DNA from: an uncultured Paracoccaceae bacterium
GTDB taxonomy: Bacteria > Pseudomonadota > Alphaproteobacteria > Rhodobacterales > Rhodobacteraceae
Direction: 5' to 3'
DNA: 10,152 bases
Assembly (NCBI GenBank): GCA_937132145.1
Contig: CAKZNY010000265.1
Span: forward strand, 1 to 10,152
Shown here piece after piece: positions 7,078 through 10,152 of this stretch. Each line of letters starts with the position of its first letter. Position 1 is the stretch's first letter. The notes beneath the pieces are model-generated. The model had not been told where the DNA came from. It did not search any database and saw only the letters and a list, made by a program, of their open reading frames with translations. A program made the position numbers and the translations under genes.

Positions 7078-7153
7078 TTCGTGTTCCTAAAAAACTGGCA
7101 GAATCTTGCTGTCTATAGTCCTATCGCGATAACATCGCCTTGACCAGTTGGGG

Positions 7154-7182
7154 GTGACGAAATAGGCCGGATTAGGTAAACT
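7154..7182 (+). promoter_or_regulatory. Candidate promoter of the lptF-lptG-lptD operon
   Basis: GTGACG (7154-7159), a 17-nt spacer and TAAACT (7177-7182) match the sigma-70 consensus at 4 of 6 positions each. Transcription would begin near 7189, just before the AAGGG (7195-7199) that serves lptF. A second -35-like TTGACC at 7140-7145 lacks a matching -10. Confidence 0.35.
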
Positions 7183-7211
7183 GCGCCAAATTTTAAGGGT
7201 AAAGCGAATCC

Positions 7212-8333
7212 GTGAACCGGCTTGATCGATATTTGTTTGTTACACAGCTTGGACCGTTCGGGTTTTTCACCCTCGCGTTGACCGGCATCATCTGGCTTGC
7301 GCAGACTTTGCCGCTGATGGAGATCATCATCGACAACGGCCAATCCGGTTTTATTTTTCTGGAATTTGCGACCTTGATCCTGCCCAATGTGCTGATCGTG
7401 GTGCTGCCCATTGCGGTTTTTGCCTCAACGCTGTTCACCATCAACCGCCTGTTTGGTGAATCCGAGATGGTGGTGATCCTGTCCTCCGGACTCTCGCCCA
7501 CCCGCATTATCCGCGCAACGGTTGGCGTTGGAGTTATCGTTATGCTGGCGATGGCAGTGCTGCTGTTCGTGCTTCAGCCCCGTTCCACCACGCTACTCGC
7601 GGATCGTATTGCCGAGGTCCGGCAGAGTTTTGTCGGTACATTGCTGCGCGAAAAACAGTTCATTCACCCAACTAAAGGTGTGACAATTTACATTAAGGAT
7701 TCCAGTAAAGCTGGCGAAATCGACGGGCTGTTTCTGAACGATCAACGTGATGTGGCCAATCCGGTGACATATTCTGCCAAGCAAGCATTGCTGCTTCAAG
7801 ACGGAGACGAACTTCGGCTGGTCATGTATCAAGGCGTGATGCAGCGGTACTCGATGATTGAACGCATCCTGAATACCATCGAATTTGACCAGTTCGTATT
7901 CGATCTGAGCGGCATCATCGGAAAAAGTCAGAATCGCAGAATATCGCCAACCGAATACTTCGTATCCGAATTGCTTGACCCCGAACAGATTATTGCGAAC
8001 GGCGGCACATACAGCGCGGCAGCCTATCTGGCAGAGGCACACACAAAACTGTCGTTCCCATTGCTCGGGCTCGTTTTACCGATCTATGCTTTCGCAATGC
8101 TGATGACAGCGAGCTATAAGCGCACAGGTCTCGGGCTTCGTATCGCGCTGACCGGTGCGTCGGGCGTGTCGATTGTGGGCATGACGCTGGCAATCAAAAC
8201 CTGGGTTATCGCAACCCCCGCTATGTATCTGTTATCCTATGCACCCAGCCTTCTGTGCCTGTTTCTCGCACTGCTGGTTTTAACGAAAAATCGCATCAGA
8301 CGCACGCTCTACAAACCTCCGGCGAGGGCGTGA
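7212..8333 (+). CDS. lptF: LPS export ABC transporter permease LptF
   Basis: Inner-membrane permease subunit that, with LptG and the ATPase LptB, extracts lipopolysaccharide and passes it to the periplasmic Lpt bridge. The 373-residue protein has the YjgP/YjgQ layout: three amino-terminal membrane segments (about 13-33, 48-75, 100-121), a soluble periplasmic domain (about 125-275) and three carboxyl-terminal segments ending near 362. The cytoplasmic loop after the second segment, N-R-L-F-G-E-S-E-M (78-86) and L-S-S-G-L-S-P (90-96), is the conserved coupling region facing LptB. The start is a GTG with AAGGG 12 nt upstream; the amino-terminal L-D-R-Y-L-F matches the family. It is followed after one base by lptG. 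LptF and LptG are homologous; I assign this one as LptF from its amino terminus and first position in the operon. Confidence 0.93.
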   Translation: MNRLDRYLFVTQLGPFGFFTLALTGIIWLAQTLPLMEIIIDNGQSGFIFLEFATLILPNVLIVVLPIAVFASTLFTINRLFGESEMVVILSSGLSPTRIIRATVGVGVIVMLAMAVLLFVLQPRSTTLLADRIAEVRQSFVGTLLREKQFIHPTKGVTIYIKDSSKAGEIDGLFLNDQRDVANPVTYSAKQALLLQDGDELRLVMYQGVMQRYSMIERILNTIEFDQFVFDLSGIIGKSQNRRISPTEYFVSELLDPEQIIANGGTYSAAAYLAEAHTKLSFPLLGLVLPIYAFAMLMTASYKRTGLGLRIALTGASGVSIVGMTLAIKTWVIATPAMYLLSYAPSLLCLFLALLVLTKNRIRRTLYKPPARA

Positions 8334-8334
8334 T

Positions 8335-9435
8335 ATGACGTTATATTACTACATCGCACGCAAGTTTTTTTACAACGTCATACGTGTCCAAATTGCGCTG
8401 TTTGCATTATTATTGTTGATCGTATCCACAGATGTGATGCGGTTCCTCTCTGAACGCGGGGTGGAAACGAAAGTTTACATCCAGCTGATACTGGTAACTT
8501 TGCCGGAATCCATGTCCACAACCTTTCCGTTGGTTGTGTTGCTGGGCAGCATGTTCACCTTCCTTGGCATGTCCAGATCAAGCGAATTGGTGATTGTTCG
8601 GGCCTCCGGTGTGTCAGCGATGAAAATGCTGTTAGCCCCGACTGTTGTGACGGTATTGATTGGCCTGATCTCGATTACCGCATGGAACCCTATTCTGGCC
8701 GCTACTATTCGCAAAACAAGCGAAATTCGGGCGGAATATACGGGGAAAGGCGGCAACCAGATGTCCATATCGCGCGATGGTCTGTGGCTTCGACAAACCG
8801 GCGAGAACAGTAATTTCATCATTCAGGCCCGCAGTTCCAGCCGCAGTGGCGACATTCTATACGGGGTGCGGTTTCACGAGTTTTCAACAAACGGCGACCT
8901 TGTCCGCCGGATCGAGGCGTCGCGCGCCGAACTGCAACCGGGGGCGTGGAAACTGCGCAATGCAACACAGTGGCGGTTTCTGGATAAGAACCTGTTCGAG
9001 ACCGCCGACATTCGCCCCTACGCTGAAATCGTAATACCGACGGACCTTACCAGCGACCGTATCCTTAGCAGTTTTGCCGCTCCGAAAACCATTTCCGTTT
9101 GGAAACTACCTGAATTTATCGAGCAGCTTAACGACTCCGGTTTCTCATCCGTGCGCCACCGTGTGTTTTTGCAATCGCAATACGCAACGCCCCTTATGCT
9201 GGTTGCAATGATGCTGATTGGTGCGGCCTTCTCGTTACGGCATGCACGATTCGGGCATGCGGGTGTCATGGCTTTACTGGCGATCCTGTCCGGTTTCTTG
9301 CTGTTCGCTATCAAGAGCGTTGCCGAATCGCTCGGACAGGCGCAAGAAGTGCCGATATTGCTGGCAACATGGGCACCCCCGATGGCTGCGGCACTTTTTG
9401 CGTTGGCGTATGTGCTGCATGTGGAGGATGGCTAG
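8335..9435 (+). CDS. lptG: LPS export ABC transporter permease LptG
   Basis: Second permease of the LptB2FG lipopolysaccharide extractor. The 366-residue chain repeats the LptF topology: membrane segments at about 12-31, 62-79 and 100-120, a periplasmic jellyroll-type domain at about 125-275, then three segments near 280-360. The amino-terminal Y-Y-I-A-R-K-F motif and the loop G-M-S-R-S-S-E-L-V-I-V-R-A-S-G-V-S (78-94) are LptG-like. The ATG lies one base after the lptF stop, with GAGGG 6 nt upstream inside lptF, so translation is coupled. lptD begins six bases after its stop. Confidence 0.93.
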   Translation: MTLYYYIARKFFYNVIRVQIALFALLLLIVSTDVMRFLSERGVETKVYIQLILVTLPESMSTTFPLVVLLGSMFTFLGMSRSSELVIVRASGVSAMKMLLAPTVVTVLIGLISITAWNPILAATIRKTSEIRAEYTGKGGNQMSISRDGLWLRQTGENSNFIIQARSSSRSGDILYGVRFHEFSTNGDLVRRIEASRAELQPGAWKLRNATQWRFLDKNLFETADIRPYAEIVIPTDLTSDRILSSFAAPKTISVWKLPEFIEQLNDSGFSSVRHRVFLQSQYATPLMLVAMMLIGAAFSLRHARFGHAGVMALLAILSGFLLFAIKSVAESLGQAQEVPILLATWAPPMAAALFALAYVLHVEDG

Positions 9436-9441
9436 AGTTTT

Positions 9442-10152
9442 ATGCGCGCGAGTATCCGTCATTTTCTAATATCTCTGCGGCACAAGTTGAGTGCCGTGTT
9501 GATGCTTGTCGCTTTTGGCACAGCTCCGCAGTTGGCGATGGCACAACCTGACATTCCGATCAGCTTGCTGGCCGATACAATCAACCTGAACCAAACCACC
9601 GGCGTGCTGAGCGCCACAGGCAACGTACAAGTGTTCTTCGGCGATACCGTCCTTAGTGCCAGTAGTATCGTTTACGATTCGCGCACCGGCTTGATAACCG
9701 CCCAAGGTCCGCTAACCATTACGGACGCAAGCGGGCCCGTTATTCTGGCCGACTTTGCCGAGCTGTCCAGCGATCTGCAACGGGGCCTTATTCAGGGCGC
9801 GAAACTTCTGTTCGCGGACCAATTGCAGCTTGCCGCAACTGAATACGAGCGCACGGACGGGCGGTTTGACACCTTGACCAACGTCATCGCCAGCGCCTGC
9901 AAAGTATGTGGCCGCCGCGCGGTTCCGGTCTGGCAAATACGGGCACGCCAAGTGATCCGCGATACGGAACGCAAACAAATCCACTTCCGCAGCGCCACAA
10001 TCGAGATATTCGGCGTGCCGGTATTCTACCTGCCATATATGCGCATACCGGACTCGTCTGTGCGCCGTGCCTCGGGGTTTTTAAGTCCGGTGATCCTGTC
10101 GTCCGAATATTTCGGAGACGGCATAAAACTGCCCTACTATCTGGTGTTGGGC
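9442..10152 (+). CDS. lptD: LPS-assembly protein LptD, amino-terminal part (3' truncated by window edge)
   Basis: Outer-membrane translocon that receives lipopolysaccharide from the periplasmic bridge and inserts it in the outer leaflet. The frame is open from the ATG to the last base, 237 codons; full-length relatives are some 700-800 residues, so the beta-barrel lies beyond the window. Residues 1-34 form a signal peptide: basic start, hydrophobic stretch at 17-33, and probable cleavage after A-M-A. Residues 40-150 form an OstA/LptA-like domain (L-A-D-T-I-N, then repeats of short beta strands). C-K-V-C at 153-156 followed by P-V-W-Q-I-R-A (162-168) and V-F-Y-L-P-Y-M-R-I-P-D (194-204) match alphaproteobacterial LptD. 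GGAGG lies 14 nt before the ATG, rather far. It starts six bases after lptG, so it is probably cotranscribed. Confidence 0.93.
   Translation, partial: MRASIRHFLISLRHKLSAVLMLVAFGTAPQLAMAQPDIPISLLADTINLNQTTGVLSATGNVQVFFGDTVLSASSIVYDSRTGLITAQGPLTITDASGPVILADFAELSSDLQRGLIQGAKLLFADQLQLAATEYERTDGRFDTLTNVIASACKVCGRRAVPVWQIRARQVIRDTERKQIHFRSATIEIFGVPVFYLPYMRIPDSSVRRASGFLSPVILSSEYFGDGIKLPYYLVLG

Noticed and set aside
7122..7131. Palindrome TATCGCGATA as a defined operator
   Set aside because: A single 10-bp palindrome without a second copy or known regulator match is not enough to call a feature; mentioned only as a possibility.
7593..8042. 149-codon minus-strand frame opposite lptF
   Set aside because: Shadow of lptF; no start signal and no family resemblance.
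1..10152. Mobile element, phage, CRISPR, toxin-antitoxin, RNA gene or novel defence system
   Set aside because: No transposase, integrase, direct-repeat array, tRNA/rRNA pattern or composition break was seen; the genes are conserved housekeeping and envelope functions in an expected order.

Overview
This window looks like ordinary core chromosome from an alphaproteobacterium, most likely a member of the Rhodobacterales (Roseobacter/Rhodobacter relatives). Three things point that way. The gene order pepA-holC beside lptF-lptG-lptD, preceded by a MarC protein and a membrane-anchored TIGR02281-type aspartic protease, is one I associate with that group. The LptD amino terminus carries a C-x-x-C / PVWQIRA segment of alphaproteobacterial type. 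The base composition is moderately GC-rich by eye. I see no RNA gene, insertion sequence, phage gene or CRISPR array. The window is densely coding: the longest gaps are about 82 bp (ndk/mntH), 114 bp (mntH/ABC-F) and 134 bp (pepA/lptF).

Layout, left to right. (1) 1-159, plus strand: a possible 3' end of an unidentified gene, whose stop overlaps the stop of convergent ndk. (2) 156-578, minus: ndk, nucleoside diphosphate kinase, with a strong intrinsic terminator at 91-129. (3) 660-1985, minus: mntH, an Nramp Mn2+/Fe2+ importer, with a 7-1-7 palindrome over its promoter that resembles a Fur-family (Mur-type) operator. (4) 2100-5146, plus: a tightly coupled run of an ABC-F ATPase (YheS-like), a MarC-family membrane protein and an anchored retropepsin-like protease. 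(5) 5147-7077, minus: pepA then holC, ending flush against the protease stop. (6) 7212 to the window end, plus: lptF, lptG and the start of lptD, divergent from pepA.

Functionally, LptF and LptG form the inner-membrane permease that extracts lipopolysaccharide, and LptD is the outer-membrane translocon that receives it, so both ends of the Lpt bridge sit in one apparent operon. PepA (cytosolic aminopeptidase) and HolC (DNA polymerase III chi) form a two-gene unit; the pepA-holC / lptFG divergent arrangement also occurs in E. coli. The ABC-F protein probably acts on ribosomes. MntH with its candidate operator is a metal-controlled import unit. No undescribed system was recognised; the findings concern regulatory sites, start-site corrections and overlapping gene ends.
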